A stretch of 64,000 nt of DNA, taken from assembly GCF_001463905.1 (NCBI RefSeq), contig NZ_BBWR01000002.1, positions 62,001-126,000 on the forward strand. The letters are read 5' to 3'. Positions 42,161 to 52,059 of the stretch are shown here, piece by piece (the stretch's first letter is position 1; each line of letters starts with the position of its first letter). The notes below the pieces were generated by a model, which saw only the letters and a program-made list of their open reading frames with translations, was not told where the DNA came from and did no database searches. This stretch comes from Aureimonas frigidaquae. Lineage in GTDB: Bacteria > Pseudomonadota > Alphaproteobacteria > Rhizobiales > Rhizobiaceae. The position numbers were made by a program, and so were the translations under genes.

Positions 42161-42936
42161 GCGCCGTCGCCGACCGGCAGGAAGGCACGCAGGACGATGC
42201 CGGCCGCTTCGAGCCGGCCCCGGATGCTGCGCGCCATGGCGACCGCGGACGGATTGTCGCCATGGACGCAGACAGACGAAGCAGCCAGTCGCACGGGCGG
42301 TCCGTCCAGGGTTGGCATGAGGCCATCGTCCAGAAACTGCAAAAGCCGCGCAGCCGCGCCGTCCGGATCGTGCAGAAGCGCGCCGGGGCGGCTGCGCGGG
42401 ACGAGGCGGCCGGAAGAAAGGTAGGCTCGGTCCGCGAACACCTCGCCATGCGTCTCCAGCCCGGCATCACGCCCGGCAACTTCTAGCTCGGTGCCGGCAA
42501 TGGCAAGCAGAGCGAGATCGGGCGATATGGCGCGCGTCGCCCGGGCAATGGCGCGGGCGACCTGTGCCTCGTCCGCTGCAAGGTTTGCCAAAGCGCCATG
42601 CGCCTTGACGTACCGCACCCGTATGCCGACCAGAGCCGCCACGCCGCACAGCGCCCCGATCTGCGCGGCGACCATGCGCTCGATGGCGCTTGGCTCCATG
42701 GGGATGACCCGGCGCCCGAAACCGGAGAGGTCCGCGTAACCGGGATGCGCGCCGACGACGACGCCATTGTCGCGGGCGAGCGCCAGCGTGCGGGCCATGA
42801 CATCGGGATCCCCCGCATGGCCCCCGCAGGCGATGTTGGCGCTCGTGACGAGCTGCAGCATGGCGCCGTCGTCGCCCGCCCGCCAGTCGCCAAAGGCCTC
42901 GCCCAGATCGGAGTTCAGATCGATCGTCCGTGCCAT
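42157..42936 (-). CDS. pxpA: 5-oxoprolinase subunit A
   Basis: 259 residues, LamB/YcsF family. Characteristic blocks are IDLNSDLGEAFGDW, TSANIACGGHAGDPDVM, GAHPGYADLSGFGRR and YVKAHGALANLAA. The ATG at 42936 with GGAGTGG upstream is preferred to the GTG at 42948. It is the first gene of the pxpABC operon. Confidence 0.94.
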   Translation of the reverse strand: MARTIDLNSDLGEAFGDWRAGDDGAMLQLVTSANIACGGHAGDPDVMARTLALARDNGVVVGAHPGYADLSGFGRRVIPMEPSAIERMVAAQIGALCGVAALVGIRVRYVKAHGALANLAADEAQVARAIARATRAISPDLALLAIAGTELEVAGRDAGLETHGEVFADRAYLSSGRLVPRSRPGALLHDPDGAAARLLQFLDDGLMPTLDGPPVRLAASSVCVHGDNPSAVAMARSIRGRLEAAGIVLRAFLPVGDGA

Positions 42937-43094
42937 CGCCCACTCCACGCAAACCGATAGGTGGTTTGATGAACGTCTTTGTTGGTAGAGGTCAACACCG
43001 GGGGCCTGTCGGATTGCCCTGTATGAGGCACCTGTGGTTTTATATGCTGCGGTGCGTTGTGGGGCCGCGGAGCTTCAAGGTTACACCAGTCCGC

Positions 43095-44252
43095 ATGTCC
43101 TTCGACCAGACGACACTCCTGACCGCCGCAAGCCTGTCCAGCGCTGCCCTGGCCATCGGGCTCCTGGCGTTCTGGCTGCAGTTCCGGCGCGATCGCTACC
43201 TTCTCGTGTGGTCCTGCGCCCTCCTGACGATCATCGCAGGCATCGTCATCTTCAACGCGCCCGAATATCGGCTGACGCCGCAATACGTCGCGCAGGTTCT
43301 GTTCATCCTCGGCTTCGCCCTCATCGACGCAGGCGGCGCCATGTTCTGCACGGGGCGCTACCGGCTGGGCCAGACCGGCACCGTCGCCCTGTCCGGCTTC
43401 CTTGCCGCTACGCTGCTGTTCGGCGCCGGGCTTTCGGGCTACGGAACGCTGACGTCCAATCTGGTGATCGGCACGCTCCTCTTCATGACGGCCAGCCGCT
43501 ATTGGCGGCGACGGTCGGAGTCCCCGCTTGCCATGCTGGCCGTCTGCACGCTTTTGGCCATGGTTGCCGTTTCCTTCTGGGCCTGCGCCTTTGTGCTGGC
43601 CGTGGAGGGCCATGCGGTCCTGACGGCCCGCCCGGCGAACTGGGCGGAGGAGTTCAACGCCATCGCCGCCGTCGTGGGCTTGACGGGAGTTGGCGCCATC
43701 GTGTTTTCTCAGGTTCAAAACCGGACCGTGCAGCGCCACCGCCAGGAGGCGATGACCGATGCGCTGACGAAGCTTCCCAACCGCCGCGCCCTGATGCAGC
43801 GTTTCCCGCAGGAGCGCATCCGCGCGGGAACGGCGCTGGTCCTGTTCGATATCGACCATTTCAAGCGCATCAACGACCGCTATGGCCATGCGGCCGGGGA
43901 TGCCGTCCTGACCCGCTTTGCGGAAATCCTGATCGACGCGGCCGGGCAGGAGGCCTTTCCCGTTCGGCTGGGGGGCGAGGAGTTCGGCGCCGTCATGGAT
44001 AGTGTCCGGGCGCCCGATGCCTATGCCTTTGCCGAGGGCGTGCGCCGGCGCTTCGCCGAAGCGGTCATGCGCGCCGACGGAGCACCCTTCCACGTGACGG
44101 TCAGCGCCGGCTTTGCCATCGCCTCCGATGTGGACCTGAACTTCGGCAGTCTCTTCAAGCGGGCGGATCGTGCGCTGTACGATGCCAAGGATGGCGGACG
44201 GAACCAGGTGCTCGGTGCTTCGCCGGAGCTGATCCGCCCACTGACTGCATAG
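43095..44252 (+). CDS. diguanylate cyclase
   Basis: 385 residues. About six hydrophobic spans occupy residues 7-200, followed by a GGDEF domain (about 215-375). It carries TDALTKLPNRRALMQRF, LFDIDHFKRINDRYGHAAGD and the active loop GGEEF. The ATG at 43095 begins just before the first membrane span. A longer frame to 42930 would overlap the pxpA promoter. No RxxD inhibitory site is obvious five residues upstream of GGEEF. Confidence 0.92.
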   Translation: MSFDQTTLLTAASLSSAALAIGLLAFWLQFRRDRYLLVWSCALLTIIAGIVIFNAPEYRLTPQYVAQVLFILGFALIDAGGAMFCTGRYRLGQTGTVALSGFLAATLLFGAGLSGYGTLTSNLVIGTLLFMTASRYWRRRSESPLAMLAVCTLLAMVAVSFWACAFVLAVEGHAVLTARPANWAEEFNAIAAVVGLTGVGAIVFSQVQNRTVQRHRQEAMTDALTKLPNRRALMQRFPQERIRAGTALVLFDIDHFKRINDRYGHAAGDAVLTRFAEILIDAAGQEAFPVRLGGEEFGAVMDSVRAPDAYAFAEGVRRRFAEAVMRADGAPFHVTVSAGFAIASDVDLNFGSLFKRADRALYDAKDGGRNQVLGASPELIRPLTA

Positions 44253-44340
44253 CTGCCATGCAGTTTTTGGGGTAGCTCGATTCGCGGGCATACCCTATCT
44301 TCACTGTCAGCGGGCATCCTCCTCCCAGCCCGCAAACCTC

Positions 44341-44375
44341 AAAGCCCGCCGGTCCTCCCCCGTGCGGGCTTTTTT
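44341..44375 (+). terminator. Rho-independent terminator
   Basis: AAAGCCCGC and GCGGGCTTT pair around a 14-base loop, followed by TTTTTT. It lies about 90 bp after the diguanylate cyclase gene. Confidence 0.88.
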
Positions 44376-44459
44376 CTGTGCGCCGTTTGCCGAAACCGTG
44401 ATTGTGTCGCGGGAACCGAAAGTGCGCTGCGCGCTTATTCTGGCAGGGAGGAATACACC

Positions 44460-44657
44460 ATGCCGGACATGACCCAACCCCGCTTTTCCCCAACGCCGGA
44501 CAATTCGGCGCAGCCGAACGACATGCCCCACGAATACTGGGCGAGCCTCATGTACGATCAGTCCATGACAGGCGATCGCGCCACGCTGCCTTTGGGCAAT
44601 ACGTGGCGGTTCCGCAGCCGCCCGGGACTGACGGTCCGCCGGATCGTCACGCCCTGA
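44460..44657 (+). CDS. small hypothetical protein
   Basis: 65 residues with a good GGGAGG site before the ATG at 44460. Hydrophilic, Pro- and Asp-rich start (PDMTQPRFSPTPDNSAQP), then EYWASLMYDQ and a basic C-terminus (RFRSRPGLTVRRIV). No family was recognised. Confidence 0.6.
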   Translation: MPDMTQPRFSPTPDNSAQPNDMPHEYWASLMYDQSMTGDRATLPLGNTWRFRSRPGLTVRRIVTP

Positions 44658-44720
44658 TGGCCGCTTGATGCGTTGCCGGTTCGGCTGTCCGAACCGGCGC
44701 ATCATGCTATCCTGCGGACT

Positions 44721-45524
44721 ATGAGCCGCACGACACGCTGGATTCAACGCTTCCTGTTCCTGACCTTCGCTGCCGCAGCCCTGTGGTTCGTGGTGACGCA
44801 GGTCTTCGACCGTATGGACCAGCGTCTGCCGGTCTTTCTGGCGCTGATCGGCACTTATGCCGTCGCTGCTTATCTGGTGCTTCCGATCACCATTCATGCG
44901 GCCTTGGCGATCACCCGGCGCAACCGCATTCCCCGCGTCACCCGAGCGGGTGACGGCTTGCCGGCCGATCCGGTGAATATCGTGCTGGCCGGAAGCCAGG
45001 AGGCACTGACCGCGGCGTTTCTGCGCGCCGGCTGGACGAAGGCCGACAGGCTGTCCTGGCGGTCCGGCTGGCACATGGTCACGGCCTTCATCGGCAACAA
45101 GCCTTATGAGGCGGCACCCTTCAGCGCGCTCTACCTGTTCGGCCGCCATCAGGATATCGGCTTTCAGCAGGATATCGGGGCGAGCCCGCGCAAGCGCCAT
45201 CATGTACGGTTCTGGGCGGCGGATGCCGACCCGGACGCTGCGGATCGATCCGTTCTCTACTGGTTCACGCGGCAGGCGATCGATCCCGTGCGCGCGCATG
45301 TCTGGGTGGGCGCGGGGACGAAGGATCTCGGCTTCGGCCTGCAATCCCTGACATTCCAGATCTCGCACCGTGTCGACCGCGATGCCGACGCTGAGCGCGA
45401 TCATATCCTCGCCAGCCTCGAAGCCGTGGGCGCCGTGACCGCGCCGGTTCTGGTGGATGCCGGTGCCGTACCGCACTCGCATTTCGTCACCGACGGGCGG
45501 ATCGTCCACGCGCGCCTGACCTGA
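44721..45524 (+). CDS. LssY C-terminal-like membrane protein
   Basis: 267 residues from the ATG at 44721. Two N-terminal membrane spans (about 9-30 and 37-62) precede an LssY_C-type domain: PVNIVLAGSQEALTAAFLRAGWTKAD, RSGWHMVTAFIGNKPYE, ALYLFGRHQDIGFQQ and ISHRVDRDADAERDHI. The function is unknown. Its stop touches that of the convergent chaA gene. Confidence 0.85.
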   Translation: MSRTTRWIQRFLFLTFAAAALWFVVTQVFDRMDQRLPVFLALIGTYAVAAYLVLPITIHAALAITRRNRIPRVTRAGDGLPADPVNIVLAGSQEALTAAFLRAGWTKADRLSWRSGWHMVTAFIGNKPYEAAPFSALYLFGRHQDIGFQQDIGASPRKRHHVRFWAADADPDAADRSVLYWFTRQAIDPVRAHVWVGAGTKDLGFGLQSLTFQISHRVDRDADAERDHILASLEAVGAVTAPVLVDAGAVPHSHFVTDGRIVHARLT

Positions 45525-46619
45525 TCAGGGCGCGGCTGCCATCAAGACGAAAACCAGGAAGATGACGAGGTGCACCCCGCCCTGCAGGATCGTGGTGCGC
45601 CCCGTCGCCAGGGTGATCGTCCCGATGAAGAGCGTCAGGACGATCTGCACGATGTGGTCGCTCTCCAAACCCAGCGTGATCGGCCGCTCCAGAAGGATCG
45701 ACAGGATCGCGACGGTCGGAATGCTGAGCCCGATGCTCGCAAGCGCCGAGCCCAGGCCAAGGTTCAGGCTGGTCTGGATGCGGTTCGCACGCGCGGCGCG
45801 GACCGCTGTCGTGCCCTCCGGCATCAGCACCACCGCGGCGATCAGGACGCCGATCAGCTCCGAGTTCAGCCCCGCCGACGTCACGGCATCGCTGACGACG
45901 GGCGTCAGGTCCTCGGCCAGAAGAATGACCATGGTCAGCGCCGCGAACAGGATGGCGCCGCTCAACAGGCTCGCCCGCCCGCTCGGCCGCACGACATCCG
46001 GACAGGCGGTGACATCAGTGAAGTAGTTCCGGTGCCGCACCGTCTGCACGAAGAGGAAGAGCACGTAGAGGATGAGCGAAACGGCCGAGACGAAGCCGAG
46101 CTGGAAGTTGGAATAATATGGGCCGGGGACTGCCAGCGTGTAGTTGGGCAGGATGAGCGTCAGCGTGGCGAGCGTGCCGAGCACGCAGAGGGCGGCCGCT
46201 GCACCCGTGGCATGGAACTCCTGTTCGCGATGCAGGATACCGCCTGTCAGGAGGCACAGGCCGACCACACCGTTCAGAACGATCATCAGGGTGGCGAAGA
46301 CCGTGTCGCGGGCGATTTCGCCGCTGTCATCCGTGCCCGACATCATAATGGAGACGATCAGCGCCACTTCGATGATCGTAACCGCTCCTGCCAGGACGAT
46401 CGATCCGAATGGCTCGCCGATCCGATGGGAGATGACCTCGGCATGTTCGACGGCCGCAAAGACGGTGCCGATCAGGAAGATCGCCGCCGGCAGGACGAAG
46501 GCGACGCTGGATGCCGGTACGAGGTGAAATGCATGCGCGGTGGCCATGCACATGGCCCCCACGATGGACATGGTGGACCAGTGCCGCTTGAGCTGCGACG
46601 CGGCGGAAGATTTCGACAT
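45525..46619 (-). CDS. chaA: calcium/proton antiporter, ChaA type
   Basis: 364 residues with about eleven membrane spans. The two alpha repeats of the cation/Ca2+ exchanger family are visible: AAVEHAEVISHRIGEPFGSIVLAGAVTIIEVALI, and IGVLIAAVVLMPEGTTAVRAARANRIQTSLNLGLGSALASIGLSIPTVA. Acidic residues in both are the ion ligands. It exports Ca2+ (and perhaps Na+ or K+) in exchange for protons. Confidence 0.93.
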   Translation of the reverse strand: MSKSSAASQLKRHWSTMSIVGAMCMATAHAFHLVPASSVAFVLPAAIFLIGTVFAAVEHAEVISHRIGEPFGSIVLAGAVTIIEVALIVSIMMSGTDDSGEIARDTVFATLMIVLNGVVGLCLLTGGILHREQEFHATGAAAALCVLGTLATLTLILPNYTLAVPGPYYSNFQLGFVSAVSLILYVLFLFVQTVRHRNYFTDVTACPDVVRPSGRASLLSGAILFAALTMVILLAEDLTPVVSDAVTSAGLNSELIGVLIAAVVLMPEGTTAVRAARANRIQTSLNLGLGSALASIGLSIPTVAILSILLERPITLGLESDHIVQIVLTLFIGTITLATGRTTILQGGVHLVIFLVFVLMAAAP

Positions 46620-46657
46620 GAGCCGGCCCGAATGGATGAAGCGTTGCGCGAAACCCG

Positions 46658-47152
46658 TCAGTCGAGCGCAATCTCGACGATATCGCGCACCCAGTCCTGC
46701 GGCGTCACGCCTGCCTCTGCGGCTTTGGCGGTGATCGTGTCCATGGTCTGCGGCGCGAAGGGGACGTCGAGTATGATGGTTTCCGCACTGTCCACGCCAT
46801 AGACGACGCGGGTGATCCGGGCCGCGAAGCTGCGGACGGCCTGCGTCTTCTGCGCATCGTCAAGGCTCGCCTCTGCGGCGACGACCGGGCAATAGGCCGA
46901 AACGAGATTGTCCACCACGACGGCGGAGGGAACGCCCTGCAGGCTCAGGCTCTCCACCGCCGTGACGAGCGCGCCCGCATCGCCGAAGGATTGCGGCGAC
47001 GGCAGCGTCTTTTCGATGGCAGCCGAACGGGCATCGTCGAGCGGAGCGGCGGGGCAGGAGAATGCCGCCTGCGCTGCGGCCGGCCCGGCCAGCAGCGTCA
47101 GCGCCAGGATGGTGCCGGTCATGACGGGAAAGGCGTGAGGAAGGCGTGCCAT
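46658..47152 (-). CDS. exported hypothetical protein
   Basis: 164 residues from the ATG at 47152. A Sec signal ends at GPAAAQA (about 29). The mature protein has two cysteines (FSCPAAP and AYCPVVA) that may form a disulfide, and is otherwise helical. The last 40 residues (DTITAKAAEAGVTPQDWVRDIVEIAL) resemble a small helical domain. No family was recognised. It is cotranscribed after the HdeD gene. Confidence 0.65.
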   Translation of the reverse strand: MARLPHAFPVMTGTILALTLLAGPAAAQAAFSCPAAPLDDARSAAIEKTLPSPQSFGDAGALVTAVESLSLQGVPSAVVVDNLVSAYCPVVAAEASLDDAQKTQAVRSFAARITRVVYGVDSAETIILDVPFAPQTMDTITAKAAEAGVTPQDWVRDIVEIALD

Positions 47153-47180
47153 GCTTGAGATTTCCCCTATGGAGCGAAGG

Positions 47181-47774
47181 TCAGCGGATGCGCTGTGCGT
47201 TGCGTGCGCCAATGGCGGCGAAGAACAGGCTGACGCCGCTGAACAGGAGCGACACGCCCAGATACATCCCGATCGCCCATACGGCCGTTCCGGGCAGCCC
47301 GATGACCAGAATGGCCGCCAGGAGAAGGTTGATGACCGCCGACAGGATCAGGCCGCCCTTGCCACCTTCCCGCAGGTGGCCGGCAAGCTGGAACTGGAAC
47401 ACGGCCGTCAGAACGAAGTAGACCCCCATCATCCAGGTCAGCGTCACCGCGCCGGCGAAGGGATCGTAGACGATCACCGCGCCCAGGAGCACGGCGAGCA
47501 CGGACAAGGCGAAGCTGGACCAGAAGCCGGAATGGCCGAAGGCCTGGAAGGACGCCGCCCCACCGATGACCCCGCCGATGATGAGGAGCCAGCCGAAGAA
47601 GAGGGTGGAAGCCAGCGTCGCGGCGAGCGGAGCGGCAATGGCGCAGATACCGAGGATCGTTAGAACGGCCCCCTGGAAGGCATAGGCCTTCCAATGATTC
47701 GCGAGGCGGGATCGCAACTGTTCGTTGATTGCGCCCGGGGCGATTCCGCGGCCCTTGCCGGACTCTGTGCTCAT
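47181..47774 (-). CDS. HdeD-family membrane protein
   Basis: 197 residues from the ATG at 47774 (AGGAGGGG upstream). Six membrane spans with the DUF308/HdeD pattern (GAVLTILGICAIAAPLAATLAS, GWLLIIGGVIGG, GVYFVLTAVFQF, LLLAAILVIGLPGTA). HdeD in enterobacteria contributes to acid resistance at high cell density; the role here is unknown. Confidence 0.9.
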   Translation of the reverse strand: MSTESGKGRGIAPGAINEQLRSRLANHWKAYAFQGAVLTILGICAIAAPLAATLASTLFFGWLLIIGGVIGGAASFQAFGHSGFWSSFALSVLAVLLGAVIVYDPFAGAVTLTWMMGVYFVLTAVFQFQLAGHLREGGKGGLILSAVINLLLAAILVIGLPGTAVWAIGMYLGVSLLFSGVSLFFAAIGARNAQRIR

Positions 47775-47940
47775 GGCGCCCCTCCTGGCGTGTCCATCAT
47801 CGTTCGCGGCCAGAGTGTCACCAAACGGCCTTGGGCCATAGCTGTAAAACAACGGTTTGAAAGAATTATTTCCTGCCTTGTTGGAAGGTCAGAAAGGCTC
47901 GGCTACTACTGGATCGCGCCATTGCCGAGGATGAGGGCCG

Positions 47941-49404
47941 ATGATGAAGCCGCGCCTGTCGGGCCGTTACCAGGAGCACATCCAAAACCATGGGTTGGGC
48001 TCTTGTCCGTGCCACGGTCCGATGGCGCTCCGGGTCTTCCGCGTCATGGAGGAAGGGCTTTCGCGGCGCGGGCTCCTGAAAGCATCGCTCGGTGCGGCCG
48101 CGCTGGTGATGGGCGGCGCACCCGGCCGGGCGGCCGCGCAGGACCGGCCACGCCTGCGGCTTTCGGGGGCGCGCATCTTCGACGGGCGAGCCGCCGGGCT
48201 GATCGAAGGGCGCGACATCCTGATCGAAGGCGGGCGCATCGCCGGGCTGATTGCGCAGGACGAGATCGTATCCGATGCACAGCGGATCGACTGCTCGGGC
48301 AAGGTCATCATGCCCGGCATGATCGATGCGCATTGGCACTGTTTCCTGGCCGCCTTGCCCAATGCCGTCGCCATGACAGCCGATGCCGGCTATCTGCACC
48401 TCCTGGCCGCGCAGGAGGCCGGCGCCACGCTGGCGCGCGGTTTTACCACGGTGCGCGATGTCGGCGGGCCGTCCTTCGCGCTGAAGCGCGCCGTGGACGA
48501 GGGCATGCTGCCGGGGCCGCGCATCTATCCGTCCGGGGCGATGATTTCGCAGACCTCGGGCCATGGCGATTTTCGCCTGCGCTTCGACGGGCCGCAGACG
48601 GCCATGTCGCCACTCAGCCCGGCCGAGGATGTCGGCATCTCCATCATTTCCGATGGTGTGCCGGACATTCTGCGCCGCACGCGCGAGCAGCTCCTGCAGG
48701 GCGCAAGCCAGATCAAGATCATGGTCGGCGGGGGCGTCTCGTCACGCTTCGACCCGCTGGATTCCATCCAGTTCACGCCGGACGAGATCGCGGCTGCCGT
48801 CCAGGCCGCGGCCGATTGGGGCACCTATGTCTGCGCCCATGTCTATACGGCGCCGGGCATTCTGCGCGCCCTGTCGGCGGGTGTGCGCAGCATCGAGCAC
48901 GGGCAGCTCGCCGATGCGGAGGCCGCACGGCGCATGGCCGATGCCGGCGCCTGGTGGAGTTTGCAGCCCTTCCTGGCCGATGAGGATGCCAACCCGCAGG
49001 CCGGAGCGCTGGCGCAGGCGCAGCAGCGCGAGATCGCGGAGGGAACGGTGCGCGCCTTCGAACTGGCGCAGCGCTTCGCCGTCAAGACGGCCGTCGGGAC
49101 GGATATCCTGTTCAGCCCCGCCAAGGTCGCCACGCAGGGCCGCCAGATCGCCAAGATCGCGCGCTTCATGTCCCCCGTGGATGTGCTGCGCCTGGTGACA
49201 TCCGCCAACGGCGAACTCGTGGCCATGTCCGGCGCCCGCAATCCCTATCCGGCTCCGCTCGGCGTGATCGAGGCCGGAGCCCTGGCCGACATGATCGCGC
49301 TCGAGGGCAACCCGATCGACGATATCGCCCTGATCGGACAGCCCGACAGGATGGCGCTGATCGTCAAGGACGGTGTCGTCTGCAAGAACACCATCGACGC
49401 CTGA
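47941..49404 (+). CDS. exported amidohydrolase-family protein
   Basis: 487 residues. A Tat signal is present but unusually far in (LSRRGLLKASLGAAALVMGGAPGRAAA, about 39-65), so a later start (48022 or 48046) is possible. GAGGG lies in front of 47941. The metal-dependent hydrolase core has DAHWHCF, GGASQIKIM with the Lys-like bridge (QIKIMVGGGV), HVYTAPG, SIEHGQ and GTDILFSP. Related enzymes act on imidazolonepropionate-like rings or cyclic dipeptides. The substrate is unknown. Confidence 0.85.
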   Translation: MMKPRLSGRYQEHIQNHGLGSCPCHGPMALRVFRVMEEGLSRRGLLKASLGAAALVMGGAPGRAAAQDRPRLRLSGARIFDGRAAGLIEGRDILIEGGRIAGLIAQDEIVSDAQRIDCSGKVIMPGMIDAHWHCFLAALPNAVAMTADAGYLHLLAAQEAGATLARGFTTVRDVGGPSFALKRAVDEGMLPGPRIYPSGAMISQTSGHGDFRLRFDGPQTAMSPLSPAEDVGISIISDGVPDILRRTREQLLQGASQIKIMVGGGVSSRFDPLDSIQFTPDEIAAAVQAAADWGTYVCAHVYTAPGILRALSAGVRSIEHGQLADAEAARRMADAGAWWSLQPFLADEDANPQAGALAQAQQREIAEGTVRAFELAQRFAVKTAVGTDILFSPAKVATQGRQIAKIARFMSPVDVLRLVTSANGELVAMSGARNPYPAPLGVIEAGALADMIALEGNPIDDIALIGQPDRMALIVKDGVVCKNTIDA

Positions 49405-49406
49405 GC

Positions 49407-50813
49407 ATGACCCTGCCGGATGCGCCGACCGATCCCTCTGCGACCCAAGGCGTGACACCTGTCACGCGGCGCAGGGCCGATATCGGGCAGCCGGGCAGCC
49501 GGCGCGCGGAAGCTGCCTATGTGGCACTGGCGGCGCTTGTCGGGCTTCTGGCCGGGGCGGTCGGGTCGGCCTTCCACCGCGTTATCGACATGCTCGCTGC
49601 ATGGCCTGATATGCTGCGCAGGGTGATGGACGGGCCGGCCTTTCCGGTCGCCTACAGCCTCATGACCATGCTGGTGACGGTCGGCGTCGTCGCGCTGGTG
49701 CGCCGCATCGCGCCGGAAGCCGCCGGCAGCGGTGTGCAGGAGATCGAGGGCGCCATGGAGGGCTTGCGGACGGTCCGCGGCGCGCGTGTCCTGCCGGTCA
49801 AGTTTCTGGGCGGCGCGGCCGCCATCGGTTCCGGCCTGGTGCTGGGCCGGGAAGGGCCCACCATCCATATCGGCGCCGCGCTGGCGGCACTCCTGTCCCG
49901 TTCCCCCCGCCTGCATGAAACGGAACGGCGGGGTCTCCTGGCAGCCGGGGCGGCCGCCGGGCTGGCCTGTGCCTTCAATGCCCCCATCGCGGCGATCCTC
50001 TTCGTCATCGAAGAAACGCACCGCCAGTTCCCTTATACCTACCGGACCTACATGGGCGTGATTGCGGCGGCCTTCTGCGCCACCGTCGTGACCGAGGTCA
50101 TCGGCGGCACTGCGCCGGACCTGACCGTGATCGTGCCCACGGCGCCGCTCGCCACGCTGCCCCTGTTCCTGCTGATGGGATGTATTCTCGGCGCAGTCGG
50201 CGTTCTCCTGAATGCTGCCATCCTGTCGGCCGTCCGTTTTGCGGCGGCCGCGCAGGCGAGGGTGCCTTACGCCTATCCGGCCTGTGTTGGGCTGGCGGTG
50301 GGGGTGCTTCTGGCCAGCGTTCCGCAGGCCGTCACGGGGGGCGAGGGCCTGATCGTCGACATTCTGCATCGCCAGCCCGCCATCGGCGTGCTCCTGGCAT
50401 TGGCGCTGGCCCGCTTCTGCACGACGGTGGCGAGCTATTCGACCGGTGTCCCGGGCGGCATCTTCGCACCCATCCTCGCGCTCGCCGTCTGCATCGGCCT
50501 TGCCTTCGGCGCGGCGGTGTCCTTTTTCTGGCCCCAGCCGGACGCGCTGCCTGCTGCCTTCGCCATCGCGGCCATGGGGGGCCTCTTCACGGCATCCGTG
50601 CGTGCGCCGGTCGTCGGCGTCGTCCTGACGCTCGAGCTGACAGGGTCCTACGCGCTCGCTCTGCCGCTGATCGCCACCTGCCTTGCCGCCAATCTTGCAG
50701 CACGTGCGCTTGGCGGGCGCCCGATCTACGAGGAGCTTCTGGACCGGACGCTCGCCATGGCCGGCATCGTCCCGCGCAAACCAGCAGCGGACCGGGATAC
50801 CGGCCTCGCCTGA
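49407..50813 (+). CDS. ClC-family chloride channel/transporter
   Basis: 468 residues with the ClC helical architecture. The anion-binding loops are GSGVQEIE (in place of GSGIP), GREGPTIH with the gating Glu, and GVPGGIFAP. A second glutamate in FVIEETH matches the internal proton-pathway Glu, so it is probably a Cl-/H+ antiporter. No CBS domains. It starts two bases after the amidohydrolase stop. Confidence 0.93.
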   Translation: MTLPDAPTDPSATQGVTPVTRRRADIGQPGSRRAEAAYVALAALVGLLAGAVGSAFHRVIDMLAAWPDMLRRVMDGPAFPVAYSLMTMLVTVGVVALVRRIAPEAAGSGVQEIEGAMEGLRTVRGARVLPVKFLGGAAAIGSGLVLGREGPTIHIGAALAALLSRSPRLHETERRGLLAAGAAAGLACAFNAPIAAILFVIEETHRQFPYTYRTYMGVIAAAFCATVVTEVIGGTAPDLTVIVPTAPLATLPLFLLMGCILGAVGVLLNAAILSAVRFAAAAQARVPYAYPACVGLAVGVLLASVPQAVTGGEGLIVDILHRQPAIGVLLALALARFCTTVASYSTGVPGGIFAPILALAVCIGLAFGAAVSFFWPQPDALPAAFAIAAMGGLFTASVRAPVVGVVLTLELTGSYALALPLIATCLAANLAARALGGRPIYEELLDRTLAMAGIVPRKPAADRDTGLA

Positions 50814-50944
50814 CCGCGAAGCCCTCTTTCCACACCCTGCGATTGTTGCGTACCGCGCAACCATTCGCCAGAAAATTGCATTTATCGCAAGGCTGATAGT
50901 ATGGCAACGTTACCATCCTGACTGCAGACCGGGAGGATGAATGC

Positions 50945-52048
50945 ATGTTGGATTGTAACCTGTCGAAACGCGCGCTTCTGACGGGCGCCTGCCTTGGCGC
51001 CGCATCGGTGGGGCTGGCCTCGATCATGGGTGGTCGGGCCTTCGCGCAAGCGGCGCCCGGCAAGGGCGCATCGCGCATGGCAGTTGCCGATAGCGGACGT
51101 TTCGACGCCGATGGGCTCATCACCATGGAGCGGGGCCTCTATGCGCTGCCCACGACCTCACTTCTGATCTATGACGGGGATCGGCTGGCCTACCAATACG
51201 GCAATGGCAGCGATGTGAGTTACCTCGCATCGGCGCGCAAGAGCATCCTGTCGATGCTCTACGGCAAATATGTCGAGGACGGCACAATCGACCTCGATGC
51301 GACGCTGGCGCAGCTGGACATCCAGGACAATGAGACCTTGAGCGATGCGGAGCGCGAGGCGACCGTTCGCGACCTCCTGTCGTCGAGCTCCGGCGTATAC
51401 CACCCTGCGGGAAGTCCGGGCGGGAACGACAATAATCCGCCGCGCGGCAGCCAGCGGCATGGCGCCTATTTTCAGTACAATAACTGGGACTTCAACGTGC
51501 TCGGCGCCATCTTCGAGCAGCGCACGGGCAAGACGATCTTCCAGGCCCTGCAGGAGGATCTGGCCGAACCGCTCGGCTTCGAGGATTTCGATCCGCAACG
51601 GCAGAAGATGCTCGGCTATGGCGACCGTTCCCGCTTCCTCGCCTATCACATGTTCCTGTCCGGCCGCGACATGGGCAAGCTCGGCCAGCTTATGCTGCAG
51701 AATGGGCGCTGGCAGGGCCGGCAGATCGTGCCGTCACAATGGGTCGAAGAAAGCACGCGCCCACGCTTCACCGCGCAGGAAACGCGCGACAATAGCGGCT
51801 ATGCCTATCTGTGGTGGGTTCCGGAACGCGAGGGTGCGGCCTGGGAAGGCGCTTACTACGCCAATGGCAATCTGGGCCAGTACATCCTCTGCCTGCCGGC
51901 CATCGATACGGTGATCGTCCATCGCCGCGCCGTCACCGACCAATATGCCATGGCCCGCAATTTCGGAGAGACGGATTACCTTCCGGAGGGTGTGAAGGTC
52001 CCGGCCTTCCTCGACATCGCCGATGCCGTCATTGCTAGCGCGCGTTGA
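50945..52048 (+). CDS. exported serine hydrolase, beta-lactamase fold
   Basis: 367 residues. A signal peptide (about 1-35, ending GGRAFAQA) precedes a class C-type hydrolase domain with SxxK in SARKSIL, YxN in FQYNNWDFN and GYAYLWWV late in the domain. It resembles 6-aminohexanoate-dimer hydrolase and esterase members more than true beta-lactamases. It is 11 bp before the tannase-family gene, so the two are likely cotranscribed. Confidence 0.9.
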   Translation: MLDCNLSKRALLTGACLGAASVGLASIMGGRAFAQAAPGKGASRMAVADSGRFDADGLITMERGLYALPTTSLLIYDGDRLAYQYGNGSDVSYLASARKSILSMLYGKYVEDGTIDLDATLAQLDIQDNETLSDAEREATVRDLLSSSSGVYHPAGSPGGNDNNPPRGSQRHGAYFQYNNWDFNVLGAIFEQRTGKTIFQALQEDLAEPLGFEDFDPQRQKMLGYGDRSRFLAYHMFLSGRDMGKLGQLMLQNGRWQGRQIVPSQWVEESTRPRFTAQETRDNSGYAYLWWVPEREGAAWEGAYYANGNLGQYILCLPAIDTVIVHRRAVTDQYAMARNFGETDYLPEGVKVPAFLDIADAVIASAR

Positions 52049-52059
52049 GGATCGATCCC

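Noticed and set aside
49245-50864. 539-residue minus-strand open frame
   Set aside because: It is antisense to the ClC gene, with His/Arg/Gly-rich composition typical of a shadow frame.
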